Shown here: positions 25,730 to 35,565 of the stretch, piece by piece
How the letters are laid out: the number at the start of each line of letters is the position of its first letter
How positions within the stretch are numbered: position 1 is the first letter of the stretch
Source: Fimenecus sp900545625
GTDB taxonomy: Bacteria > Bacillota > Clostridia > Oscillospirales > Acutalibacteraceae
Direction of reading: 5' to 3'
DNA length: 64,000 nucleotides
NCBI GenBank assembly: GCA_963931525.1
Contig: OZ007023.1
Location: 1,736,001 to 1,800,000, forward strand
Made by a program: the position numbers and the translations under genes
Notes under the pieces: generated by a model
What the model was told of the DNA's origin: nothing
The model's input: only the letters and a program-made list of their open reading frames with translations
Databases searched by the model: none

Positions 25730-26308
25730 TTACTGCGCGTTTTGATAGCCGAGGTCGAACGCCTTGAGGTTCATCTCCAAAAATTTTGCGGGGACGGTAT
25801 CGCGGATCGCCTGCTCCCAAACTGCACGGTCAATGTCCATATGCGCCGCCATAACACCGATAAGCACAACGTTGACCGCCTTGGAGGAACCGGCCTCTAC
25901 TGCAAGCGAGAGCGCGTCAACGTCTCTGAGCTTCACACCGGTCCTTCGGATAGCGTCCAGCACACCGTCCGGGTACGTTGCAACGCCCGTGACGACAGGC
26001 ATCGGATCGATCTGCTGGGTGTTGGCAATGATCGTGCCATCCGTTTTCAAAAAGGGAAGCCACCGCGCCGCTTCGAGCTGTTCAAAGGCGAGGATCAAGT
26101 CCGCCTGCCCTTTTTGGACAATGGGAGAATCGACCTTGTCGCCGTATTTGACATAGGTGACGACCGAGCCGCCGCGCTGGCTCATACCATGGACTTCGGA
26201 AACTTTAACGTCATACCCGACCGAAATGAGCGCCGCGCCCAACAGGCGGCTTGCAAGCAGTGTTCCCTGCCCGCCGACGCCGACGATCATAATGCTCTTC
26301 GTTTTCAT
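25730..26308 (-). CDS. iorB: Indolepyruvate ferredoxin oxidoreductase, beta subunit
   Basis: Gamma-domain subunit of the thiamine-dependent 2-oxoacid:ferredoxin oxidoreductase, 192 residues. GVGGQGTLLASRLLG near the N-terminus and VKVSEVHGMSQRGGSVVTYVKYG match IorB. The enzyme converts indolepyruvate and other arylpyruvates with CoA to arylacetyl-CoA, reducing ferredoxin. The ATG overlaps the iorA stop by four bases, consistent with a heterodimer. Works with the adjacent arylacetate-CoA ligase. Confidence 0.93.
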   Translation of the reverse strand: MKTKSIMIVGVGGQGTLLASRLLGAALISVGYDVKVSEVHGMSQRGGSVVTYVKYGDKVDSPIVQKGQADLILAFEQLEAARWLPFLKTDGTIIANTQQIDPMPVVTGVATYPDGVLDAIRRTGVKLRDVDALSLAVEAGSSKAVNVVLIGVMAAHMDIDRAVWEQAIRDTVPAKFLEMNLKAFDLGYQNAQ

Positions 26309-28044
26309 TTCGTTTCGCCCTCCTTGATCGCGTCAAATTTGCAAAGCTGGCTGCAAACCGCACAGCCGACACACTGTGTAAAGTCGATAACAGACTTTTT
26401 ATCTTTCATGCTGATGGCGGGGCAGCCGATCTTCATGCACATCTTGCAGCCGACGCACTTGTTCGGATCCACATGCATAGGCGGCTTATGCTTGACGTAT
26501 TTCAGCAGCGCGCAGGGACGGCGGGAAATGACGACAGAGGGTTCGTCGGCTTCGATCTCCTCGCGCAATACGGTTTCACATTCTTCTAAGTTATACGGGT
26601 CGATCACACGCACACGGTCGATGCCGACGGCCTTTGCAAGAAGTTCCAGGCTGACTGCTGTGGTCGGGTCGCCCTTGATGGTCTTGCCCGTGGTGGGGTT
26701 ATCCTGATGGCCGGTCATGCCCGTGATGCTGTTGTCGAGAATGACGACGGTAGAATTACTCTGGTTATAGGCAATATCGATCAAGCCCGTCACGCCGGAA
26801 TGGATAAAGGTCGAGTCGCCGATGACCGCGACGGACTTTTTGGCATTGGCTTCGTCCGCCTTATTTCTGCCGTGCAGCGCCGAAACAGAAGCCCCCATAC
26901 AAATGCAGGTATCTATCATACCGAGCGGCGCGAGCGCGCCGAGCGTATAGCAGCCGATGTCGCCGCTGACAAAGACATTCAGCTTTTTGAGCGCATAGAA
27001 AAGGCCTCTGTGCGGGCAGCCGGCGCAAAGCACGGGCGGGCGCGCGGGAATATCGAGGTCGGTCGCGACGCTCGCATCCTCATGCCCTAAGATCACCTTG
27101 GCGATCAGGCTCTGGGAATACTCGCCTTGCAGCGTGAACGCCTCTTTGCCGATGACCTCGATGCCGTTTTGGCGGCAGTGCTCCTCCAAAAACGGGTCAA
27201 GCTCTTCAAGCACATACACCTTTTTGCACTTTGCGGCAAAGGCGCGGATCTTTTCGACCGGCAGCGGATATACACAGCCGAGCTTCAGATATGACGCATT
27301 TTCGCCGAGCGCCTCTTTCGCATATGTATAGGTGATGCCGGAGGTGATGACGCCGATGTCGGTGCTGTAATACTCCTCGCGGTTGATGTCGGCGGTCTCC
27401 GCCCAAGCGACCTGGTCAAGGATGCGCTGCTCGACGACCACATGCTTTTTGATCGCCATACCGGGCATCATAACATATTTCATCGGGTCTTTCGTATAAG
27501 GCTTAAGGTCGAGTTCTTCACGCTCGGAGACTTCCGCAAGGCTGCGCGAATGTGCCACGCGCGTGGTCAGGCGCAGGATAATGGGTGCGTCGAATTGCTC
27601 GGACAAAGACAGCGCCAGCTTTGCGAATTGCAGGCACTCCTCGGAATCGGAAGGTTCCAGCATCATCAGCTTGGCGGCCTTCGCATAGTGGCGGGAGTCC
27701 TGCTCGTTCTGCGACGAGTGCATACCGGGGTCGTCCGCAACGCCGATGACAAGCCCCGCATTGATGCCGGTGTAAGACGCCGTGAACAGCGGGTCGGCGG
27801 CAACATTGAGCCCGACGTGCTTCATACCGCAGAAGGAACGCGCGCCCGCGATCGCCGCGCCCGCCGCGACCTCCATAGCGACTTTTTCATTCGGCGCCCA
27901 TTCGCTGTATACGTCGTCGTATTTTGCAATGCACTCCGTGATCTCGGTGCTTGGTGTGCCGGGGTAGCTTGAGGCAACGCGCAAGCCCGCTTCATAAAGC
28001 CCGCGGGCGACCGCCTCATTGCCGATCAACAATTTTTTACTCAT
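26305..28044 (-). CDS. iorA: Indolepyruvate ferredoxin oxidoreductase, alpha subunit
   Basis: 579 residues. The N-terminal pyrimidine-binding domain begins LIGNEAVARGLYEAGLRVASSYPGTPSTE; the TPP-binding domain includes GDIGCYTLGALAPLGMID and the GDSTFIHSGVTGL metal loop; the C-terminus has two [4Fe-4S] clusters in NKCVGCKMCMKIGCPA and TQCVGCAVCSQLCKFDA. Oxidises arylpyruvates to arylacetyl-CoA (or runs in reverse) with ferredoxin; anaerobic, oxygen-sensitive. Starts inside the paaK stop (ATGA). Confidence 0.95.
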   Translation of the reverse strand: MSKKLLIGNEAVARGLYEAGLRVASSYPGTPSTEITECIAKYDDVYSEWAPNEKVAMEVAAGAAIAGARSFCGMKHVGLNVAADPLFTASYTGINAGLVIGVADDPGMHSSQNEQDSRHYAKAAKLMMLEPSDSEECLQFAKLALSLSEQFDAPIILRLTTRVAHSRSLAEVSEREELDLKPYTKDPMKYVMMPGMAIKKHVVVEQRILDQVAWAETADINREEYYSTDIGVITSGITYTYAKEALGENASYLKLGCVYPLPVEKIRAFAAKCKKVYVLEELDPFLEEHCRQNGIEVIGKEAFTLQGEYSQSLIAKVILGHEDASVATDLDIPARPPVLCAGCPHRGLFYALKKLNVFVSGDIGCYTLGALAPLGMIDTCICMGASVSALHGRNKADEANAKKSVAVIGDSTFIHSGVTGLIDIAYNQSNSTVVILDNSITGMTGHQDNPTTGKTIKGDPTTAVSLELLAKAVGIDRVRVIDPYNLEECETVLREEIEADEPSVVISRRPCALLKYVKHKPPMHVDPNKCVGCKMCMKIGCPAISMKDKKSVIDFTQCVGCAVCSQLCKFDAIKEGETK

Positions 28045-29354
28045 GACTTCTCCTCCGTTTGATTTCGCAAATCCACAATGCGCTTCGCCTTGCCGACGAA
28101 CCGCTCAATGGTATTCGGTTCTACAATACTGACCTTGCACTGGATGCCCAAAACCGTATGCATATTATGCCGGATACGGTTTTGCAATTCTTCGATCTTG
28201 CCGTAGCTTTCGAGAAGCGAAATGTCCGAAAGCTCCACGCGGATCTCCAGCGTATCGGCAAAGCCCTCGCGTCGAACGATCAGCTGGTAATGGGGGCTGA
28301 CGCCCTGCATGCCCACAAGCACGCTTTCGATCTGCGACGGGAACACGTTGACGCCGCGGATCTTCAGCATATCGTCGCTTCTGCCCTTGATCTTATCCAT
28401 GCGCGCAAAGGTCCTGCCGCATTTGCAGGGCTCGTATGTAATGCGGGAGATGTCGCGCGTGCGGTAACGCAGCAGCGGGATGCCCTCTTTTGTGAGCGTC
28501 GTGATGAGCACCTCGCCCGTCTCGCCCTCGTCGAGCACCTCCAGCGTATTGGGATCAACGATCTCGGCAAGGAAATAGTCCTCATTGATATGCAGCCCGC
28601 AGCGCTCTTCACATTCGCCCGACACACCGGGGCCCATGAGCTCGCTCATGCCGTAGTTGTCGGTCGCGAAAAGTCCCCATGCCGTTTCGATCTGGGTACG
28701 CATTTCGGGCGTACACCCCTCGGAACCGAACAGACCGAGCCGCAGGTGGTAGTCGGACATCGGGTATTCAAGCTTTTTTGCCGTTTCCGCCATATACAGC
28801 GCATACGACGGTGTGGCGACCAGCGCCGTGGTCTTGAAGTCGCGCATATACATCAGCGCCTTTTCGGTGTTGCCGCTGGAATTGGGCACCACCGCGCAGC
28901 CGAGTTTTTCAAGCCCGTAGTGCAGCCCAAGAGCGCCTGTGAACATACCGTACCCGAACGAGATCTGCACGATGTCATCGGCAGTAGCACCCGCTGCGGC
29001 GCAAAGGCGCGCCATGCAGTCCGACCACATATCCAGATCATGCGCCGTGTACCCGACCACCGTAGGCTTACCCGTCGTGCCGGAGGAAGCGTGGATGCGG
29101 ACGATCTTTTTCATCGGCACGGCAAACATCCCGAACGGGTAGTTGTCACGCAGGTCTGCCTTCGTCGTCGGCGGGATGCGGCGGATGTCATCAAGCGTTT
29201 TGATGGAATCGGGCGCCACGCCCGCGTCATCCAGCTTCTTTTTATAGAAAGGAACGTTCTCGTAACAATACCGCACGGTATAGCGCAAGCGCTCCAGTTG
29301 GATCTCGCGAATTTTGGCGCGCGGCATGGTCTCCGCGTCTTTTTGAAAAAACAT
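28041..29354 (-). CDS. paaK: Phenylacetate-CoA ligase (arylacetate-CoA ligase)
   Basis: Adenylate-forming enzyme, 437 residues. The P-loop-like motif is in IHASSGTTGKPTVVGYT (~90-106), YGMSELMGPGVSGECE is the adenylate-binding region, and the C-terminal lid runs from KGRSDDMLKIRGVNVFPSQIE. It activates arylacetates to CoA thioesters, the reverse partner to IorAB. Start is ATG at 29354, behind AAAGGTGG; an in-frame GTG four codons upstream lies in the ribosome site. The paaK-iorA-iorB-ACT order is recurrent in anaerobic Clostridia. Confidence 0.93.
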   Translation of the reverse strand: MFFQKDAETMPRAKIREIQLERLRYTVRYCYENVPFYKKKLDDAGVAPDSIKTLDDIRRIPPTTKADLRDNYPFGMFAVPMKKIVRIHASSGTTGKPTVVGYTAHDLDMWSDCMARLCAAAGATADDIVQISFGYGMFTGALGLHYGLEKLGCAVVPNSSGNTEKALMYMRDFKTTALVATPSYALYMAETAKKLEYPMSDYHLRLGLFGSEGCTPEMRTQIETAWGLFATDNYGMSELMGPGVSGECEERCGLHINEDYFLAEIVDPNTLEVLDEGETGEVLITTLTKEGIPLLRYRTRDISRITYEPCKCGRTFARMDKIKGRSDDMLKIRGVNVFPSQIESVLVGMQGVSPHYQLIVRREGFADTLEIRVELSDISLLESYGKIEELQNRIRHNMHTVLGIQCKVSIVEPNTIERFVGKAKRIVDLRNQTEEKS

Positions 29355-29409
29355 TACCCTTTCCACCTTTCAGGAATCCGCCACAGGCGGTACAACGCAG
29401 CGTAAAAGC

Positions 29410-29443
29410 TGCAAAAGCAGCCGCGGATCTTTCCGCGGCCGCG
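29410..29443 (-). terminator. Possible terminator between the SSS symporter and paaK
   Basis: Minus strand: GCGGCCGCGGA, loop AAGA, TCCGCGGCTGC (one G-T pair) then TTTT. The T run is short, so read-through into paaK is possible. Confidence 0.6.
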
Positions 29444-29468
29444 TCGAAAATATCCATTCTGTATTATA

Positions 29469-30983
29469 TCACAGTTCTTCGCGTTCGACAACACCGTTGT
29501 AAAAGAAATCGGAAACTTCCCCGTCCTCCTTTTTGTGGAAAACGGCGCTCACGATCAGGCAAACGGCGACGGACGCAAGCATGGCGATGCACGCAAACAG
29601 CGGGCCCTGCCCCAAAAGCGTCACCACGGCGGGCGCGTCCACCCCGCAGAGGTTCAGCAGCTTGCAGGAGGCCGGGATGATCGCGATGCAGAATCCCGTG
29701 AAGATCCCCGCCCATGCGCCGGTCTTATTCAGCTTTTTATAATAAAGCGCGAGCACGTAGGGTGCCAGGAACGAGCCGGAGATGATGCCCCAGGAATAGC
29801 TCATCATGTCGAGGATGGGCGTTTTGGTGTTGGCGACGATATATGAAAGAATCACGAACAGAACGCAGAACAGCTTGGTAAGCCGCCCGGTCTTTTCGGC
29901 GGGCATATCGCGTTTTTTGACGGCGATCAGGTCAATGGACAGCGCGCTGCCTGCGGAAAGCGTGACCGAGCAGAGCGTTGAAACGGACGCAGACAGCAGC
30001 AGGACGATGATCACGCCCAGCAGCACGTCGGGCAAATTGGAATCGCGCAGCATATTGGGCACGATGTAATCCGCCTCAGGCATATCGACCCCTACGGTAT
30101 AATACGCATGGCAAAGCGAGCCGATAAAGTAGCCGCCGCCCGCAATCAGCAGGGCGAACGCCGTGGAAATAACGATGCCGCGCTTGGCCTGTTTGTCGTC
30201 ACGGATGCCGAAATACTTCTGCACCATTTGCGGCAGCCCCCAGGTACCGAAGCTTGTCATCAGCACCGTCGCCATCAAGGACACCCACTGCGAGGCGTTC
30301 ATATCGGGGAGCCCAGCCTCGGTGTGCGCGTATTCCACAAGCCCGGAAATGCCGCCCACGCGGTCGCAGCGCACGACGAATACCAAGAGCAGCACCACGC
30401 CGACCATCATCACGATGCCCTGCACAAAGTCGGCGCGCGCCTGCACAAGATACCCGCCGAAGGTCACGAGCAAAATCGCAAGCACGGCGATGATGATAAG
30501 AAAGATCGTGTCGTCGATCCCCAATAGCACGTCTGCGACGCTTGCAAGCCCGCTGTAAACAGAGGCGGAGTACGGCACAAGGAACACAAAGATGACCGCG
30601 CCCGCGAACAGGCGCATATTGCGGCTGCCGTAGCGTTTTTCAAAAAATTCGGGCATGGTTTTGAGCTTCAGGCGCCCCGCGACGTCACGCGTGCGGCGCG
30701 CGAGCACCGCCCACGCGAGCAGGGAACCGAACACGGCGTTGCCAAGCCCTGCCATGACCCCCCACAGTCCGAAGCTCAAACCCGTTTTACCGGCATAGCC
30801 GATGAACATAACGGCGGAAAAATACGCCGTACCGTAAGACAGCGCGGAAAGCCACGCGCCGGCATTCCTGCCGCCGACCGTGAAATCCGAAATGCTTTTG
30901 GACTTTCTGCCCGTCACGACGCCGATCAAAACCAGCGCAACGATATAGACCGCAACGGTCGCCCAGATGACGATTTTTTCCAT
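29469..30983 (-). CDS. Sodium:solute symporter (SSS) family transporter
   Basis: Membrane transporter of 504 residues, about 13 hydrophobic segments. N-terminus DFTVGGRNAGAWLSALSYGTAYFSAV is the family start, GYAGKTGLSFGLWGVMAGLG and SASVSTLCSVTLSAGSALSIDLIAV (sodium site with Ser/Thr) follow. Substrates of the family include proline, pantothenate, sugars and monocarboxylates. Its place upstream of paaK-iorAB suggests uptake of an aryl acid or amino acid for that pathway, which is only an inference. It has its own strong promoter (31053-31081). Confidence 0.88.
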   Translation of the reverse strand: MEKIVIWATVAVYIVALVLIGVVTGRKSKSISDFTVGGRNAGAWLSALSYGTAYFSAVMFIGYAGKTGLSFGLWGVMAGLGNAVFGSLLAWAVLARRTRDVAGRLKLKTMPEFFEKRYGSRNMRLFAGAVIFVFLVPYSASVYSGLASVADVLLGIDDTIFLIIIAVLAILLVTFGGYLVQARADFVQGIVMMVGVVLLLVFVVRCDRVGGISGLVEYAHTEAGLPDMNASQWVSLMATVLMTSFGTWGLPQMVQKYFGIRDDKQAKRGIVISTAFALLIAGGGYFIGSLCHAYYTVGVDMPEADYIVPNMLRDSNLPDVLLGVIIVLLLSASVSTLCSVTLSAGSALSIDLIAVKKRDMPAEKTGRLTKLFCVLFVILSYIVANTKTPILDMMSYSWGIISGSFLAPYVLALYYKKLNKTGAWAGIFTGFCIAIIPASCKLLNLCGVDAPAVVTLLGQGPLFACIAMLASVAVCLIVSAVFHKKEDGEVSDFFYNGVVEREEL

Positions 30984-31052
30984 TCTCCCACCGACTTATG
31001 TACAGGATTTTTACACTTTAAAGCTTTTACTTGCTAAAGCGAACTGCCTATC

Positions 31053-31081
31053 ATTATACCCTCTCGGCCGGCTGCGGTCAA
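31053..31081 (-). promoter_or_regulatory. Strong sigma-A-type promoter of the SSS-paaK-iorAB run
   Basis: Minus strand: TTGACC (31081-31076) and TATAAT (31058-31053), 17 bases apart. A ~65-base untranslated leader follows, including a short GCTTT...AAAGC hairpin. Confidence 0.8.
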
Positions 31082-31095
31082 GAGGGCAAAAACAA

Positions 31096-31887
31096 CTAAA
31101 TATGCAGCAGTCTTTTGGCATTTATCGACAGAATTTTTTCTTTTTCTCCGTCAGGCAGGTCTAAGCTTTGTATGAAGCGCGCCTCATCCGCCGACGAGCT
31201 CCACGGCATATCGCTGCCGAGCAGCACACGGTCCGCGCCGTGCGCACGGATGATCTCTCGCGCATAGTCCGGGGGCATCCTGCTGTAAGAAAACGCGGTA
31301 TCGAAATAAACTTTCGTACCGCAAAGCTCTTCCAGCACACTGTCCCATAAAAGCCAGCCGCCGAAATGCGCCGCTACAACAGGCGTATCACCGAAGCAGT
31401 CGAGCACACGCAAAAGGCGCTCGGGCGGGCAGTGCACAGGGCGCGGGAAACCAATATCCACTCCGGCGTGAAATACCGTAATGAGCCCGAGTTCTGCGAT
31501 ATGCTCATAAATCGGGAACATCCTTTCCTCGTCCACAAAAAAGTCCTGATATTCCGGGTGCAGCTTAACGCCCTTGATCCCCGCCTCTTTCAGCCGATCC
31601 AATTCCTCAAGCGCATCGGGGCTGTCGGGGTGGACACTGCCAAAGGGTATGAGCATATCGTCGCCCACCAGCGAAATTGCAAAATCATTGACCTTCTTTT
31701 GCTGATGCGGATTGGTAGCGATATTGAGCACAACCGCCTTTTCCATGCCGAACTTGCGCAGCGCGGGTTTTAAGTCGGACACGGCGCCGCTGTAAACGGG
31801 CGTTACGCCGCCCGCCTTCTTGGCGATCTGCGGGATCGCTTTCGCGGCGATCGGGTCTAAAAATGTATGCACATGAAAATCGATCAT
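31096..31887 (-). CDS. Amidohydrolase 2 family metal-dependent hydrolase
   Basis: 263 residues, TIM-barrel hydrolase. Metal-binding HxH is in IDFHVHTFLDP, the carboxylated Lys or equivalent in GVKLHPEYQDF, His in TVFHAGVDIG, and HFGGW plus GSDMPWSS supply the later ligands. Members include decarboxylases and hydrolases acting on aromatic or carboxylated compounds; substrate is unknown here. It is 14 bases downstream of typA, likely on the same transcript, and next to the arylacetate module. Confidence 0.83.
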   Translation of the reverse strand: MIDFHVHTFLDPIAAKAIPQIAKKAGGVTPVYSGAVSDLKPALRKFGMEKAVVLNIATNPHQQKKVNDFAISLVGDDMLIPFGSVHPDSPDALEELDRLKEAGIKGVKLHPEYQDFFVDEERMFPIYEHIAELGLITVFHAGVDIGFPRPVHCPPERLLRVLDCFGDTPVVAAHFGGWLLWDSVLEELCGTKVYFDTAFSYSRMPPDYAREIIRAHGADRVLLGSDMPWSSSADEARFIQSLDLPDGEKEKILSINAKRLLHI

Positions 31888-31901
31888 CTGCTGTACCTTC
31901 T

Positions 31902-33725
<1,824 letters not shown>

Positions 33726-33766
33726 AAAATTCACCTTCACACTTGTTCTTTCATTTACGACCAAAT

Positions 33767-33795
33767 ATTCTACCATGAATGGGGGCGCTTTACAA
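33767..33795 (-). promoter_or_regulatory. Sigma-A-type promoter of typA
   Basis: Minus strand: TTGTAA (33795-33790) and TAGAAT (33772-33767), 17 bases apart. It overlaps the upstream in-frame ATG at 33776. Confidence 0.7.
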
Positions 33796-33818
33796 GCGGC
33801 GAAAACGAAATATTTGCC

Positions 33819-33847
33819 TTTACATCCTTTCGCTTTTTAGGTAGAAT
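33819..33847 (+). promoter_or_regulatory. Sigma-A-type promoter of the GH123-GH89 operon
   Basis: TTTACA (33819-33824) and TAGAAT (33842-33847), 17 bases apart. Back to back with the typA promoter, with only 23 bases between the two -35 boxes. Confidence 0.7.
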
Positions 33848-33892
33848 ATACCAAGGCGGCACACGTCGATTCTGCTGAAATGAGGTATAGGT

Positions 33893-35542
33893 ATGGCTGA
33901 AACCGTGCGCGCGTGCCTTTGCACGTCGCTTGAAAAAATCTTTCCGACCGACGAAGTACATGACACAGGTACACTGCGCTTTTCCATGCTGCAAAACGAA
34001 AAGAAATCCTTCCAGCTCGCGGTGCGTGCCGAAAAGGGTGCAGAGATCGCGTGGGAAATGCAGTCTCCCCTGTCGCCTTACTGCCGTGCATTCTTTGTGC
34101 GCATGATACCGGCAGGCTTGAACGCGCCGAAAAAATCGGACGACTTCTATATTTCCAAAAATAAAACCGAATATCCCGATCTGCTTACGCCGCTTTCTGA
34201 GAGCCTCTGCACCGCGGAATATGATGGCTGGAACGTCATTTGGTTCGAAATCGGCGGCGAACAGCTTCCGGCCGGAAAGCACGAATTGGAGTTCTCGGTG
34301 CGCGTAGGTGAAAGCGAACCGGCAGTCTGCTGTGCAGAGATCGAAGTTTTGCCGGTCTCCCTGCCGCAGCAAACGCTCATTTACACGAATTGGTTTCACA
34401 CAGATTGCCTGATGCGGCACTACGGTTTTGAGGCGTTTTCGGACGAATACTGGCGCGTAACGGAAAATTTTCTGCGCACGGCGCGCGAATACGGCATGAA
34501 CTGCGTGCTCACCCCGCTGTTTACGCCGCCGCTCGATACGAAAGTCGGCGGTGAGCGCCCCACGGTGCAGCTTGTAGATGTTACCGTCACGGGCAAGGAC
34601 GCTTATGCCTTCGGCTTTGACAAGTTCAAAACATGGGTGGAAATGTGCCGCCGCTGCGGGATCGAGTATTTTGAAATGAGCCACTTTTTCACGCAGTGGG
34701 GCGCGAAGCACGCGCCGAAGATCCTAGCGAAAAAGGACGGCGCTACGGTGCAGATCTTCGGCTGGAAAACGCGCGCGGCGGGAAAAGCTTACCGCAGATT
34801 TTTAGAACAGTTTGCAAGGGCGCTCACTGCTGTTATTGATGAGCTTGGTATTCGCAGACAGTGCATTTTCCACGTTTCCGACGAGCCGAACGCCGGGCAG
34901 ATCTACGCCTACAAAAAAGCGGCGCGGATCGTACACGAAAACTTTGGGGATTTCAAGATCATCGACGCGCTTTCCGATTATAAGCTGTATGCGAAGGGAC
35001 TTATCCAAACGCCGGTCCCCGCTAATGATCACATTGAAAAATTTATCGGAAATGTCCCGGAGCTTTGGACGTACTACTGCTGTGTACAGGCGGACAGCTA
35101 TGTTTCCAACCGTTTTTTCTCGATGCCGTCGCTGCGCAACCGCGTTTTGGGGCTGCAAATGTATAAATACGATGTAAAAGGCTTTCTGCACTGGGGCTAT
35201 AACTTCTATTTTTCCCGTTTTTCCATTCGGCAGATCGACCCGTTCCAAGTGACCGACGCGGACAATGCCTTTTCTTCGGGCGACAGCTTTGTTGTCTATC
35301 CGGGGAAAGACGGTTCTCCCCTTTTGTCGCTGCGCCTGCCGGTATTCTACGACGGTCTCCAAGATATGCGTGCTTTGCAGCTTTTGGAATCGCTTGCCGG
35401 GCGTGAAAAGACAATGCAGATTTTGGAAGAAGGGCTCAAAGAGCCTCTGACTTTCAGCTGTTACCGCCATGAAGATGCCTGGCTGCTCGATTTACGCGAG
35501 CGTGTCAACCGCGCCATCATGCAATACACAGCGGAAAAATAG
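33893..35542 (+). CDS. GH123/DUF4091-type glycoside hydrolase, cytosolic
   Basis: 549 residues, no signal peptide or membrane helix. The N-terminal beta-domain (to ~150) precedes a TIM-barrel. IYTNWFHTDCLMRHYG, the acid pair Asp330-Glu331 in CIFHVSDEPN (substrate-assisted mechanism residues in GH123) and the DUF4091 end (KGFLHWGYNFYF, GDSFVVYPG, LRLPVFYDGLQDMRAL) mark the family. Characterised GH123 enzymes release beta-N-acetylgalactosamine from glycosphingolipids; the exact linkage here is unknown. ATG at 33893 after GAGGTATAGG. Its partner, a GH89 gene, starts 23 bases downstream. Confidence 0.85.
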   Translation: MAETVRACLCTSLEKIFPTDEVHDTGTLRFSMLQNEKKSFQLAVRAEKGAEIAWEMQSPLSPYCRAFFVRMIPAGLNAPKKSDDFYISKNKTEYPDLLTPLSESLCTAEYDGWNVIWFEIGGEQLPAGKHELEFSVRVGESEPAVCCAEIEVLPVSLPQQTLIYTNWFHTDCLMRHYGFEAFSDEYWRVTENFLRTAREYGMNCVLTPLFTPPLDTKVGGERPTVQLVDVTVTGKDAYAFGFDKFKTWVEMCRRCGIEYFEMSHFFTQWGAKHAPKILAKKDGATVQIFGWKTRAAGKAYRRFLEQFARALTAVIDELGIRRQCIFHVSDEPNAGQIYAYKKAARIVHENFGDFKIIDALSDYKLYAKGLIQTPVPANDHIEKFIGNVPELWTYYCCVQADSYVSNRFFSMPSLRNRVLGLQMYKYDVKGFLHWGYNFYFSRFSIRQIDPFQVTDADNAFSSGDSFVVYPGKDGSPLLSLRLPVFYDGLQDMRALQLLESLAGREKTMQILEEGLKEPLTFSCYRHEDAWLLDLRERVNRAIMQYTAEK

Positions 35543-35565
35543 GCATTACATACCGGAGGAAACCA

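Noticed and set aside
28059..29405. 448-codon plus-strand frame antisense to paaK
   Set aside because: Shadow frame; no domain recognised and no ribosome site.
33726..33776. Upstream ATG start for typA
   Set aside because: The -10 box overlaps this ATG, so the mRNA would not contain it; TTG 828-type TTG start at 33725 gives the family length.
33770..34711. 313-codon minus-strand open frame over the GH123 start
   Set aside because: Antisense shadow of the GH123 coding strand; the plus frame has family motifs, promoter and ribosome site, while this one has none.
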